This document shows, piece after piece, positions 33,708-42,588 of a stretch of 42,987 nt of DNA. This DNA is from Timburyella sp030842085. GTDB taxonomy: Bacteria; Bacillota; Clostridia; Oscillospirales; Acutalibacteraceae. Positions within the stretch are counted from its first letter, which is position 1, and every line of letters begins with the position of its first letter. The stretch covers positions 1-42,987 of the forward strand of contig JAUUSE010000013.1 in assembly GCA_030842085.1 (NCBI GenBank). Direction: 5' to 3'. Both the position numbers and the translations under genes were made by a program. The notes beneath the pieces were generated by a model. The model had not been told where the DNA came from, did not search any database, and saw only the letters and a list, made by a program, of their open reading frames with translations.

Positions 33708-34249
33708 ACATTCTCCCCTATTGCTTTTTTAACAAAGCTCAGTATATCATCTACCGCCGCAAGCGCACCATTTCCGGTATCGCCGCAGGCAAGCCGGCCG
33801 GAACGCGGCTCTATTACCTGCCATCCCCGCTCTTTGAGTATCTGCAGATTATTCTGCACCGCCTCGTTCTCGTACATCCGGCAGTTCATTGCCGGCGCAA
33901 TAATGCGCGGCACATTTTTTACCGCCAGTATACAGGAGGTCAGCATGTCGTCTGCTATTCCGCCGGCTATTTTGCCGATTATATTAGCCGTCGCCGGAGC
34001 TATAAGCAGTGCATCGGCCGACTTCGCCAAATCTATGTGGGCTATAATGGATGGCTCGTCTTCCTGAAGCACATCGGTATATACCCGATTTTTAGTGAGC
34101 GACTGCATAGTAAGCGGAGTTATAAATCCAGTTGCCGCCGCCGTCATTATAACATTTACATTACAGCCTGATTTTACGAGTCCGTTTGCAATGTCCGCAG
34201 CCTTGTATGCCGATATGCTGCCCGTTACTCCCAAAATTATGTTTTTCAT
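33704..34249 (-). CDS. coaC: Phosphopantothenoylcysteine decarboxylase, stand-alone CoaC
   Basis: This FMN enzyme decarboxylates 4'-phosphopantothenoylcysteine. In most bacteria it is fused to CoaB (Dfp); here it is a separate 181-residue protein. Motifs: GVTGSISAYKAADI with the FMN/phosphate loop (about 5-18), the active-site His in IAHIDLAKSADALLIAPATANIIGK, APAMNCRMYEN (the PxMNxxMW region, with Tyr for Trp) and the Cys-containing RLACGDTGNGAL flap. I use ATG 34249 after AAGGAGC. It leads the coaC-coaX pair, and coaB lies 172 bases upstream on the same strand. Confidence 0.94.
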   Translation of the reverse strand: MKNIILGVTGSISAYKAADIANGLVKSGCNVNVIMTAAATGFITPLTMQSLTKNRVYTDVLQEDEPSIIAHIDLAKSADALLIAPATANIIGKIAGGIADDMLTSCILAVKNVPRIIAPAMNCRMYENEAVQNNLQILKERGWQVIEPRSGRLACGDTGNGALAAVDDILSFVKKAIGENV

Positions 34250-34421
34250 AAATCTGCTCCTTCTTAGTGGTAATGCGTTTATCAATATTTACACCGACAC
34301 ACTCTGCCAAATTATGGCAGGTTATTTTATCTTAAATGATGCCAAAAATATATAATTTTTATTGCCGGACGCATTTGAGATTAATTCATCTGTAATGATA
34401 AACACCTTTACAAATATTGCA

Positions 34422-35246
34422 TTAAAACATTTTGCATTGCTCTCTTGCTATATCGGCGATTTTCCCCGCTATATCCTGCTTTGTTGAGCACCGGATTACA
34501 TCGCCAGCTTTTGATATAATGAAGGCCTCATGCTTGTCACCGCTTATGCCGGTTATATCGTTGGCTATCATATAATCGCAGTTGTTTTTTTCAGCAAGCT
34601 CTGATGCGCGCTTATAGAGAGTATCAATATCGGCGCCAGCTAAAAGTTTAAAGCCAAATAATATGGAATTGGGGCAGAGCTCTTTAATAAGACTTATAAC
34701 CTTTTTTGTGGGTTTTAATATTATCACCGAATCCTCAACGCCCGACGGAAGCTTTGAGAGCTTTCCCACATTGCCCCAGACGTTATCGCCCTCAGCATTT
34801 GCATCGCTGTTTTTTATGCATTCGCCATTTTCAGTTGAGCCGGTCTGACGCCCAAACTCACCGGACTGTACCGCGTTTATAAATTCGTCTTTGCTCAATC
34901 CCGCGTTGCAGGACGACTTAAACATGTCATAAAGCTCATGCAGAGACGTTACCCTCTCTACGGTATAATCGCTTACCGCCATAGCGTGCACTATGATATC
35001 GTATTTATTCTCACTAAGCAGTCGGCGCATAATATCATACAAGTCCTGCGCTGTCTGGATATAATGCACATTGCAGCCCGGTGCAGGAGAGGCGGCAGAC
35101 TTTACCGTTATATATGTCACCTCAGCACCCATGCCTATAAATTCAGATGAAATAAGACTGCCAAGCCTTCCGGTGGAAGTATTTGTTATCTTTCTGACGC
35201 TGTCTATATTTTCCGACGTACCGCCGGCTGTTATAAGTACTTTCAT
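34422..35246 (-). CDS. coaB: Phosphopantothenate--cysteine ligase, stand-alone CoaB
   Basis: It joins cysteine to 4'-phosphopantothenate. The 274-residue protein begins MKVLITAGGTSENIDSVRKITNTSTGRLG, the family nucleotide-site start, then has AMAVSDYTVE, LKPTKKVISLIK, GFKLLAG and DYMIANDITGI. Between AVSDYT and the LKPT strand lies a stretch of about 60 hydrophilic residues, rich in Asn, Ser and Gly, longer than in fused CoaBC; stand-alone CoaB of streptococci and Lachnospiraceae have related but shorter inserts. The start is the ATG at 35246, behind GGATGTGA, one mismatch from the ideal ribosome site. It is the upstream gene of the minus-strand coaB-coaC-coaX set. Confidence 0.92.
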   Translation of the reverse strand: MKVLITAGGTSENIDSVRKITNTSTGRLGSLISSEFIGMGAEVTYITVKSAASPAPGCNVHYIQTAQDLYDIMRRLLSENKYDIIVHAMAVSDYTVERVTSLHELYDMFKSSCNAGLSKDEFINAVQSGEFGRQTGSTENGECIKNSDANAEGDNVWGNVGKLSKLPSGVEDSVIILKPTKKVISLIKELCPNSILFGFKLLAGADIDTLYKRASELAEKNNCDYMIANDITGISGDKHEAFIISKAGDVIRCSTKQDIAGKIADIAREQCKMF

Positions 35247-35529
35247 GGCTTTCACATCCAATATTTTTCTTAAATATACATATTTACCGTACTATTTACA
35301 TATATCGAAAAGTAAATTCTATCACCGCTCATAACTGAAGAGTAATGCGCATTCATAATCCCATTTTAAACGGACGCTTATTTACTATATACAATCAGCC
35401 CGCCGATTAAATATACACAATACATTTTCATTATGAGCTTTAAAAGATGCATCTGCGTTAGAGTTTATATAAAGCTCCTTGTACATCGTCGCTAAATCTT
35501 TTAATGAATGCGGCGTTTTAAGTGCTCGC

Positions 35530-36135
35530 TTATATACGGTCAAGCATGCTCTCCATAACGGAAAACTGCCTTTGCATGCATTCCTCTGTCAAGCCGCCGA
35601 AAAGCGCAAGCACGCTTAGCCCCTCTATCTCAAACATAAAATGCTCGGCAAGATTATCTATATTATCTCCCTTAAGCTTGCCCTGCCGCACCCCCAGCAT
35701 AAGTATCTCGCTTATGGTCTCTTTTACCTTTTGCATCTGTGATTGCTGGAATTTATGGTCGTCGCCCGATTTATGTGTAAAAAAATACTCATACATAGAG
35801 CGCAAAAGACTGTTTTCCATATGCATAAGCCGCTGCTTATGCTCTTCAAAATACCGCTTAAAAAGTGTGTCAAAGTCAGTATTTGCCTTTACAGCCGCGC
35901 GTATGTCGTCAAATTTGCGCGTAAGACGGCGGTTCATCACCGCTATATATACATCGTCGACAGAGCTGAAATATAAATATATCCCTCCGCGCGATATTCC
36001 GCATTCGTCTATTATATCTTTCATGGTAACGCCGATAAAGCCCTTACGGCAGAATACGGTGCGTGCGCTGTCCAGTATGGCGTTTATTTTGGCCTGCCGG
36101 CGGCTCGTATTTTCCATTGCCTGCTCTTTTTGCAT
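35530..36135 (-). CDS. TetR-family transcriptional regulator
   Basis: A 201-residue repressor-type protein. The N-terminal helix-turn-helix is at about 12-58 (ILDSARTVFCRKGFIGVTMKDIIDECGISRGGIYLYFSS). The C-terminal ligand domain is helical; its late part EHFMFEIEGLSVLALFGG resembles the TetR_C_6-like group. I choose the ATG reached by GGAGA six bases upstream; starts farther out would run through the promoter. Two identical-type operators lie on its own promoter, so autorepression is very likely. It sits between coaB and panB, but neither gene shows the same operator, so a CoA-related role is only positional. Confidence 0.88.
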   Translation of the reverse strand: MQKEQAMENTSRRQAKINAILDSARTVFCRKGFIGVTMKDIIDECGISRGGIYLYFSSVDDVYIAVMNRRLTRKFDDIRAAVKANTDFDTLFKRYFEEHKQRLMHMENSLLRSMYEYFFTHKSGDDHKFQQSQMQKVKETISEILMLGVRQGKLKGDNIDNLAEHFMFEIEGLSVLALFGGLTEECMQRQFSVMESMLDRI

Positions 36136-36155
36136 AATTATCTCCAAAAACATAG

Positions 36156-36213
36156 TGACATACGTGTCATTATCTGCTATAATAATTATATGACACACGT
36201 GTCATTTCGTCAA
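36156..36213 (-). promoter_or_regulatory. Autoregulated tetR promoter with two palindromic operators
   Basis: On the minus strand TTGACG (36213-36208), exactly 17 bases, TATAAT (36190-36185). The spacer is filled by the palindrome TGACACGTGTGTCA (36204-36191). A second copy, TGACACGTATGTCA (36169-36156), lies just after the expected start point, 35 bases centre to centre. Each has TGACAC/GTGTCA-type half-sites, the size expected for TetR dimers. Confidence 0.8.
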
Positions 36214-36274
36214 TACAATTTATTTCAGCTTAAAATAATTGAGATTTTATCGTACTAATAAACTATAAAATCAG

Positions 36275-36304
36275 TTGTGAGACAGCTGAATATAAGCTTA
36301 TAAT
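36275..36304 (+). promoter_or_regulatory. Candidate panB promoter
   Basis: TTGTGA (36275-36280), 18 bases, TATAAT (36299-36304). The -35 matches four of six positions. Another TATAAT at 36408-36413 lacks a clear -35. Confidence 0.35.
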
Positions 36305-36344
36305 TATCTGTGAGAATTATAAATATACGCACATCTAAAAAATA

Positions 36345-36368
36345 AAGTATTCGCAGTATCGAATACTT
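36345..36368. promoter_or_regulatory. 9-bp palindrome in the panB leader
   Basis: AAGTATTCG and CGAATACTT pair perfectly around CAGTAT. No T-run follows, so it is not a terminator. It may be an operator or an RNA hairpin controlling panB. It does not match the tetR operator. Confidence 0.4.
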
Positions 36369-36470
36369 AAAATATATACAAACAGCATTATATATTTTAT
36401 AGTGCGTTATAATAAGACAAAAGCATCTAATAATAATATAAATGTTACATAAATACAGGAGATGGGGATA

Positions 36471-37322
36471 ATGAAAATCACGACGTCATATTTTGCCGAA
36501 AGCAAGAATAATGGAAATAAAATCACAATGCTAACCGCTTACGATTATACAACCGCTAAATTGATTGACGAAAGCGGCATAGATGCAATACTTGTCGGCG
36601 ACTCTCTCGGTATGGTAATGCTCGGCTATGACAGCACGCTTCCCGTAACAATGGATGATATGATACATCACGCCAAGGCCGTAGCCCGTGGTGCAAAGCA
36701 TGCCTTTGTGGTCGCGGACATGCCGTTTATGTCATATCAGGCGTCGGTTTATGACGCTGTTACGGCGGCCGGCCGGCTGATAAAGGAGACCGGCGTACAG
36801 GCCGTAAAGCTTGAGGGCGGCAAAAACGTCTGCCCGCAGATAAAAGCTATTACCGAGGCCCAAATTCCCGTAATGGGGCATTTGGGGCTTACGCCTCAGT
36901 CAATCAATGCATTTGGCGGATATAAAATACAGGGCGTAGGCTACGAGAGCGCCAAAAAGCTTATAGATGATGCGCTTGCCGTCCAGGAAGCCGGAGCCTT
37001 TTCAATAGTATTTGAGTGCATTCCAGCGCCCTTAGCTGAATTTGTAACAATGCTGCTCGACATCCCCACAATAGGTATAGGCGCTGGCAGCGGCTGCAAT
37101 GGGCAAGTGCTTGTTTATCAGGACATGCTCAGCATGTACGACGGCGTAAAGCCACGATTTGTAAAGCAGTTTGCAGATATTGGCTCGGCTATGCGCACCG
37201 CCTTCGGCGATTATAAAAATGCCGTTCAGACAGGTGAATTTCCTGAGGAAAAGCACACCTATAAGCTCGACAACGATATTTTAAGGAAGCTTATGGCGGA
37301 ATATTCTCAAAAAAGCAGATAA
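36471..37322 (+). CDS. panB: 3-methyl-2-oxobutanoate hydroxymethyltransferase
   Basis: PanB transfers a one-carbon unit from 5,10-methylene-THF to ketoisovalerate, giving ketopantoate, the committed step of pantoate synthesis. The 283 residues form a TIM barrel with LTAYDYTTAKLIDESGID, VGDSLGMVMLGYDSTLPVT (metal and phosphate loop), ADMPFMSYQ, VKLEGG and MGHLGLTPQS, all hallmark segments, and IGIGAG near the end. I use ATG 36471, nine bases after AGGAG; ATG 36462 abuts that site. It heads the plus-strand panB-panC-panD set; a 200-base gap follows before panC. Confidence 0.97.
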   Translation: MKITTSYFAESKNNGNKITMLTAYDYTTAKLIDESGIDAILVGDSLGMVMLGYDSTLPVTMDDMIHHAKAVARGAKHAFVVADMPFMSYQASVYDAVTAAGRLIKETGVQAVKLEGGKNVCPQIKAITEAQIPVMGHLGLTPQSINAFGGYKIQGVGYESAKKLIDDALAVQEAGAFSIVFECIPAPLAEFVTMLLDIPTIGIGAGSGCNGQVLVYQDMLSMYDGVKPRFVKQFADIGSAMRTAFGDYKNAVQTGEFPEEKHTYKLDNDILRKLMAEYSQKSR

Positions 37323-37522
37323 TTATTTTGACAAAAAATACGCTGGCATATTTATCAGGCTTAATTAAATGCGCCGTCACAAATCGATTTTGTTTTAGAC
37401 GCCGGAAGCTGTAAAGCGCATACAAGGCCGAAAATATTACCTACAGCGGCGGCGGTGCAAGCATCCATATTAGTCTAAACAATTTAAATCCAAGCAATGT
37501 ATTTTAAGGGAGATTAAATATA

Positions 37523-38374
37523 ATGCATATAGTAAAAACCGTAAAGGAAGCAAAAGAAATAACAAGAAAATGGGCGGCAGAGGGGCTGAGCATAGGCCTT
37601 GTTCCGACAATGGGATATCTTCATGAAGGGCATCTCAGCCTAATAAAAGAATCTGCTAAGAATAATGATAAAACCTGCGTCAGCATATTTGTCAATCCCA
37701 TTCAGTTCGGCAAGAACGAGGACTTTGGCAGCTATCCGCGTGATATAGAGCATGACACTGCGCTGTGCGAGAAAAGCGGTGCGGATTTGGTCTTCTGCCC
37801 CGCGGCGGAGGAGATGTACCCAGACGGATTTTGCAGCCATATTGAAATATCCGGCCCGGCTGAGGGATTGTGCGGTGCGCGACGTCCCGGGCATTTTAAC
37901 GGAGTATGCACGGTTGTCATGAAGCTGTTTAATATAATGAATCCATCCCGCGCATATTTTGGCCGCAAGGATGCGCAGCAGCTTGCCGTTATTCGTCAGA
38001 TGGTAAAGGACTATAACATGGATGTTAAAATAGTAGGCATGCCCATTGTACGCGAGGATGACGGCCTTGCGAAAAGCTCTCGCAACACCTATCTCAGCAG
38101 TGAAGAGCGCAAAGCGGCGCTATGCCTGAGCCGTGCATTAAAAGCGGTAAAATCGCTTTTTGACAGCGGCGAGAGAAATTCTGATATTTTAAAGCATGCA
38201 GCTGAAAAAATTATAAATGACGAACCATTATCCACAATTGATTATATTGAAATAGTTGATATAATAACAATGAAGCCGATAAGTGAAATTAAATCCAATG
38301 CGCTTTGTGCGCTCGCGGTATACATCGGACGTACAAGACTTATAGACAACATCGCCCTGGAGGTAAACCCATGA
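37523..38374 (+). CDS. panC: Pantothenate synthetase
   Basis: PanC condenses pantoate and beta-alanine with ATP through a pantoyl-adenylate. Full length at 283 residues. PTMGYLHEGHLSL holds the HxGH nucleotide site, FVNPIQFGKNEDFGSYPR is the pantoate site, FGRKDAQQL and the late GLAKSSRNTYLS (KMSKS-like; Lys where Met is usual) follow. GGGAG lies upstream of ATG 37523. Its TGA overlaps the panD ATG by four bases, so PanC and PanD are coupled, which fits because PanD makes the beta-alanine that PanC uses. Confidence 0.97.
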   Translation: MHIVKTVKEAKEITRKWAAEGLSIGLVPTMGYLHEGHLSLIKESAKNNDKTCVSIFVNPIQFGKNEDFGSYPRDIEHDTALCEKSGADLVFCPAAEEMYPDGFCSHIEISGPAEGLCGARRPGHFNGVCTVVMKLFNIMNPSRAYFGRKDAQQLAVIRQMVKDYNMDVKIVGMPIVREDDGLAKSSRNTYLSSEERKAALCLSRALKAVKSLFDSGERNSDILKHAAEKIINDEPLSTIDYIEIVDIITMKPISEIKSNALCALAVYIGRTRLIDNIALEVNP

Positions 38375-38760
38375 ATATAACTTTGCTGAAAAGCAAGCTT
38401 CATCGCGCTACCGTCACCGAAGCCGACCTCAACTATGTCGGCAGCATTACCATAGACGAAGAACTGATGAAAGTATCTAATATAGTGGAATATGAAAAAG
38501 TGCAGATTGTAAATATAAACAACGGCCACCGTTTTGAAACATATGTCATAGCCGGCCGGCCGGGCAGCGGAATAATGTGCCTTAACGGCGCGGCGGCGCG
38601 TATGGCGCAGGTTGGCGACAAGATTATAATTATGAGCTATGCATCAATGACTCCAGAGGAAGCAAAGTCGCATAAGCCGACGGTTGTACTGCTTGGGGAA
38701 GATAATCAGGTGAGCGGTATTACTAACGGAGAAAAGCACGGTCCGCTTAACGCAGAATAA
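38371..38760 (+). CDS. panD: Aspartate 1-decarboxylase proenzyme
   Basis: PanD forms beta-alanine from aspartate with a pyruvoyl cofactor made by self-cleavage. The 129-residue proenzyme has the cleavage site Gly24-Ser25 in LNYVGSITID, Lys9, and the GHRFETYVIAGRPGSGIMCLNGAAA segment forming the active site. The AGGAGG-like site GGAGG overlaps the end of panC and the start is ATG 38371. Last gene of the set; a terminator follows after about 130 bases. Confidence 0.97.
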   Translation: MNITLLKSKLHRATVTEADLNYVGSITIDEELMKVSNIVEYEKVQIVNINNGHRFETYVIAGRPGSGIMCLNGAAARMAQVGDKIIIMSYASMTPEEAKSHKPTVVLLGEDNQVSGITNGEKHGPLNAE

Positions 38761-38893
38761 TATTGATTAGAAATTGTTTTTATTTTTAATCTTACTTTGA
38801 CATAAAATAGGAATTGCGCTAATTTAGCTATATAAAATTTCTCTTTATTACCTTTATCTCCTGCAGATATTTTATAAGCGGCGATATTACTTA

Positions 38894-38932
38894 AAAAAAA
38901 GCCGGTCTTAATAAAAAGACCGGCTTTTTAAC
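38894..38932. terminator. Bidirectional Rho-independent terminator
   Basis: Fourteen-base-pair stem AAAAAGCCGGTCTT / AAGACCGGCTTTTT with loop AATAAA, flanked by A-runs and T-runs on both sides. It serves panD and the converging minus-strand membrane gene. Confidence 0.9.
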
Positions 38933-38965
38933 ATTTATACTTTGCTCTGCATATAATTATCTTTA

Positions 38966-39616
38966 TTATCTCTCAATTTTACGGCCGCATTTTTTGCAAA
39001 ATATTGTATCTGTGCTTGCCTTGTCTCCGCATACTTGGCAGCTAATATGTGCACAAGCTATTAGTAAGACGACGGCAGCGTTATTTAGCTGCATGGCTCT
39101 GAAAATTGCAAGTTTCCAATTTATCTGAAAAAACTGCAGGCCGAAGCATAACGATATAGCTGCAAGCACCGAGCATAGTATGACTTTAAGTATTTTTACT
39201 TTTTTATCGCTCAACGGTTTGCTATAGAATATATAAATCAAAATCAGTGCTGATATTGTCAGAGCGGCGCCTATATTTAATTCGGTCGGAACTAATGCAT
39301 CAGCAGAAAAATTAAAATCATAGCAAATAAAACTTTCTGTTTTTCCCATAATAGCGCCATGATATAAAGCAGCGGCAAAAATTAAGTCGCATATTAAATG
39401 TGCCGATGCGTAAATAAATCCTAATATACAGGCCATTCTTTTTTTATTCTTAGCTGTTAATAATGCATAGGCTACCACCGCGGCAAATTTGGCAATACCC
39501 AAAACCAAGCCAATCAATGAGCTTGCTGCTGCCGCTATCATCTCCCAGAACGCAAGAACCATCATTATTACAAGTACCTGGTTGCTGCTGCTCCATGGCT
39601 GCACTGACTGCTTCAA
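38966..39616 (-). CDS. Multi-pass membrane protein with C-terminal zinc ribbon
   Basis: I do not recognise a named family. About five to six helices span residues 15-185, with ALLTAKNKKRMACILGFIYASAHLICDL and ISALILIYIFYSKPL as examples. The last 30 residues, CQVCGDKASTDTIFCKKCGRKIER, form a CxxC-11-CxxC zinc ribbon, as in many small Firmicute membrane proteins with zinc_ribbon_2 domains. The start is uncertain: TTG 39616 lies ten bases after GGGAG and is my choice; TTG 39640 or GTG 39625 would lengthen it by up to eight residues but lack a site. Function unknown. Single-gene unit. Confidence 0.7.
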   Translation of the reverse strand: MKQSVQPWSSSNQVLVIMMVLAFWEMIAAAASSLIGLVLGIAKFAAVVAYALLTAKNKKRMACILGFIYASAHLICDLIFAAALYHGAIMGKTESFICYDFNFSADALVPTELNIGAALTISALILIYIFYSKPLSDKKVKILKVILCSVLAAISLCFGLQFFQINWKLAIFRAMQLNNAAVVLLIACAHISCQVCGDKASTDTIFCKKCGRKIER

Positions 39617-40338
39617 GCCATGCACTCTCCCTTTTTCCAAATATCTGTATTGGAACTATTTTTACAATGCTCGCCCACCATTTTAAAAAGCACAATTATG
39701 GATAACTAAAAATAAACGCCCTGCTGCAGCCGTTAAAAATTATAATATCAATCAATATAATGGCAGTAACATTCGATTTAAATGCCGAAATATTTATTCT
39801 TAGTAAGGTTAGCCTTTTGAATCGGGAAACACGCAAGATTGAATGTAAATTTTTAAATGCCTCGCCAGGGCAATTAATATGCAGAATATCATGAAGTTGG
39901 CTATTAAAAAGTAATATTTATGCATATTCGTGGTTTTCTGACATATTCTCAGCAAGGCATTGAAGCCTATCCATGGATTTGTCCGTTTGTTTATACACTA
40001 CTACGGTTTAGTCCGTCTTCAACTCTATTACATGCCTCATTATCTTATTGCCAAATTCTCGCAGAGAATAACTCTTACATTTTCATATCTTTTGATTCTG
40101 CTATTTTTCACCGTTTTTGCAATACATATTTGAGAAAGTAAAATGAATATTACTCCAAAAATTTAGCATATTATTAATATTCAGCAAATGCGTTTTTAAA
40201 AAATAACGTTTTCTTCGCTTTTTTTAACACAGTTTTCTGCTAAATATTACCTTTTTCATTTAAAATTATCATTATTATACTCAATATATTAAGCATAGTC
40301 AAGTAATTAAGTATGTTAAACTCTACTTGGTGATATAA
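39617..40338. other. Intergenic stretch, no supported gene
   Basis: About 720 bases of AT-rich DNA. A 73-codon frame at 39920-40141 has no ribosome site and an unconvincing composition. No terminator or RNA motif is clear. Confidence 0.45.
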
Positions 40339-40539
40339 TTGATAAGTTATGAGCCGTTTTATAACACGCTTTTAAAGAAAGGCGTGACTGAATATCAGTT
40401 GATTTTTAAACAGGGATTTTCAGCTAATACAATACATCGAATTAAGCATGGTAAGGCAATCAGCACTACTACGCTGGATGCTTTATGCTATGTACTGAAC
40501 TGCGAAGTGGAGGATATTATAAAGCATATTAAAGAATAA
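40339..40539 (+). CDS. Small Cro/CI (XRE)-type helix-turn-helix regulator
   Basis: A 66-residue protein that is a single helix-turn-helix domain of the type found in many Firmicutes: MISYEPFYNTLLKKGVTEYQL, then KQGFSANTIHRIKHGKAIST, TTLDALCYVLNCEVEDIIKHI. Residues SANTIHRIKHG form the turn and recognition helix. Start codon is TTG (40339), favoured because the family starts MISY and GGTGAT lies four bases upstream; no ATG fits. Target unknown; such proteins are often solitary regulators or parts of mobile elements, but nothing mobile is adjacent. Confidence 0.8.
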   Translation: MISYEPFYNTLLKKGVTEYQLIFKQGFSANTIHRIKHGKAISTTTLDALCYVLNCEVEDIIKHIKE

Positions 40540-40606
40540 ATTTATTTTGTCAATTAAAGCTTTATTTTTATATTATTTTGCTTTATTGCTTATGCTTAAA
40601 ATATAT

Positions 40607-40640
40607 AAAAGCCGCCTACTTATGTAAGCGGCTTTTCAAT
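40607..40640 (+). terminator. Rho-independent terminator after the XRE gene
   Basis: AAAAGCCGC / GCGGCTTTT stem with inner TAC/GTA pairing, then CAATTTTTTC. About 70 bases after the XRE stop. Confidence 0.75.
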
Positions 40641-40847
40641 TTTTTCTTATAGTATATAATTACTTTTATACGCCTTTTTTCAGAATATATTAAGAAAAAC
40701 CAGTTGAGATTTATCCAGCAATTTTATAAATTTTTATGCTGAACTGAAAACTCTGACATCTTTTAAACTGCTATCGGCCAAGGTTATAAAATAACTGTTA
40801 ATACTTTTAATCAAAGCATTAATTAAATTATAAGTTAAAAAAGCAAT

Positions 40848-40891
40848 AAACGGATATTGCTCTGCGTATATTCAGCAGAAAATATCCGTTT
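40848..40891 (-). terminator. Terminator of the sigma/anti-sigma operon
   Basis: Ten-base-pair perfect stem AAACGGATAT / ATATCCGTTT with a 24-base loop. On the minus strand TTTTTT follows a few bases later. It lies 30 bases after the anti-sigma stop. Confidence 0.6.
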
Positions 40892-40920
40892 AAAATATGT
40901 GTTTAATTATATAGAATTAT

Positions 40921-42588
40921 TTAATCATCTCTTTCGCGGTCATATGAAATAATTGTGCCGTCGGCAGAAATAACATAATCATATTCGTACCCCGCAGCTT
41001 TAAACTCTATCTCATATTCCTTGCGGCCATCGTCATAATCGGTTTCAGATTTTATATCATAAGCACTGCTTTCCGATACTCCGGCATGTGAAAATGCTGC
41101 CTGACGTGCCGCCTGAATGCCAATATCGCCTGATTGCGCCTGACTTGATGCAGCATTCTGATTGCCGTTTGCTGCATTATTATTTTTACTCTCGCGCTCA
41201 TATGAGATAATTGAGCCATCGGCGGCTACAACATAGTCATATTCTATACCGTTATAATAAAATTCTATCTCATACTCTTTGCGGCCGTCGTCACAATCGA
41301 CTTCCGACTTTGTAAGAGTTACTTCGTCAGATGCTACTCCTGCATGTGAATATGCCGCTTGACGCGCTGCTTCTATCCCTATGTCTCCGCTTTGTGCTGA
41401 ATTTCCCTGTCCGTTCTGATTACCAAAGCCTCCGCCTTGACCGTTTTGGCCATTTGAAGCGTTTTGCCCATTCGAGCCATTCTGCCCGTTGGAATTGTTT
41501 TGTCCGTTCTGCCCGCCAGAGCTGTTCTGATTATTTGAAGAGCCGTTGCCATGAGAATGTCCTTGCGATTCACACGGCTCTGTATCACGGCTAATAATGT
41601 CGCCCGTCGATGCGTTTATGCTGTATTCATATTCTGTTCCTGACGCGCAAAACTCAACATCATATTCTACCATGCCGTCGTCATAATCCATCTTAACTTC
41701 TTTAAATGTAACATTCTCTGCGCTAAGGCTGGCATCCGCAAGAGCTATTTCTTTAGCTCTTTCAGAGCCTATATACGCCTGCTCGCTTGCATTTCCAACA
41801 GCAGCTATTCCGCCCTGCGCCGCACTGCCCTGAGATTCAAGCAGCAGATTAAGCTCGTTTATAGAAAGGCCGGCAAGTTCGCTTTCTGGCAAAAGCGGAT
41901 TGGTTGTAATTAGCGTATGCACAAGTGACGCCTTGCCAAGCGATATGCCATATTTATTTGCAATTTCAGTTACAGCGGCATCTGTATTTGACGTCTGTAT
42001 ATTCTGGCTGAGTACAGCGCCGTCTATCGACTGCGAAGATAAAATGCGGTTTATTTCATCTACTATTCTCTGCTGCATTTGTGCGCCGTGCGCCGCGTCG
42101 TCGTCCTCTACTGTTACTAATATAGAATTTGACGCACTATCGATATAGCCGTATTTGCACATAGATCCCAGCAATGCGTTTACCGTTACGTTTAAATCTG
42201 TTCCCTTAAGCTCCATACCGTCGAGGATTTTCTCCGCATCGGCATTGCCTGCTACTACATCTAGCACCTTTTCCTTTGCGTTCAGCTTAATCTCTATACT
42301 TGGGTTTACATCAAGCACTATTCCTGAATTAACCGCAATATTGTTTGTATAATATACTGCGCCAAATGATGAGAAAGCCGCTACCACAGCTACTGCCGCT
42401 GCCGCCGATACCCATTTTATCCAATTCTTTTTCTTTGCTTTTACATTTTCAAATTGTGTTACATTGTCCATATTACTGCAATCCTCCCGCCCGCACGCCG
42501 AAAGAATCCTGTCAAGCCCGCCGTTGTCCGGCACAAGAACATGGTCTACAGCAGTCTTTATTTTGTTTTCAAGCGTTTTGTTGTCCAT
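40921..42588 (-). CDS. RsgI-like transmembrane anti-sigma protein with three PepSY domains
   Basis: The 555-residue protein has a cytoplasmic head (1-56), one helix (about 57-80), then a juxtamembrane domain beginning IVLDVNPSIEIKLNAKEKVL (90-109). That matches the RsgI middle domain; the Asn95-Pro96 bond lies where Bacillus and Clostridium RsgI cut themselves. After a helical segment (165-260) come PepSY-1 (about 274-335), a disordered linker of about 60 residues rich in Asn, Gln, Gly and Ser, PepSY-2 (404-465) and PepSY-3 (489-551). PepSY-2 and -3 are close copies (GDIGIxAARQAA; DDGRKEYEIEF). Its start overlaps the end of the ECF sigma gene by 20 bases, the mark of a cognate pair. Partner and domain calls are by motif; the anti-sigma activity is inference. 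Confidence 0.82.
   Translation of the reverse strand: MDNKTLENKIKTAVDHVLVPDNGGLDRILSACGREDCSNMDNVTQFENVKAKKKNWIKWVSAAAAVAVVAAFSSFGAVYYTNNIAVNSGIVLDVNPSIEIKLNAKEKVLDVVAGNADAEKILDGMELKGTDLNVTVNALLGSMCKYGYIDSASNSILVTVEDDDAAHGAQMQQRIVDEINRILSSQSIDGAVLSQNIQTSNTDAAVTEIANKYGISLGKASLVHTLITTNPLLPESELAGLSINELNLLLESQGSAAQGGIAAVGNASEQAYIGSERAKEIALADASLSAENVTFKEVKMDYDDGMVEYDVEFCASGTEYEYSINASTGDIISRDTEPCESQGHSHGNGSSNNQNSSGGQNGQNNSNGQNGSNGQNASNGQNGQGGGFGNQNGQGNSAQSGDIGIEAARQAAYSHAGVASDEVTLTKSEVDCDDGRKEYEIEFYYNGIEYDYVVAADGSIISYERESKNNNAANGNQNAASSQAQSGDIGIQAARQAAFSHAGVSESSAYDIKSETDYDDGRKEYEIEFKAAGYEYDYVISADGTIISYDRERDD

Noticed and set aside
39920..40141. 73-codon plus-strand frame
   Set aside because: No ribosome site, no domain, composition like the surrounding AT-rich non-coding DNA.
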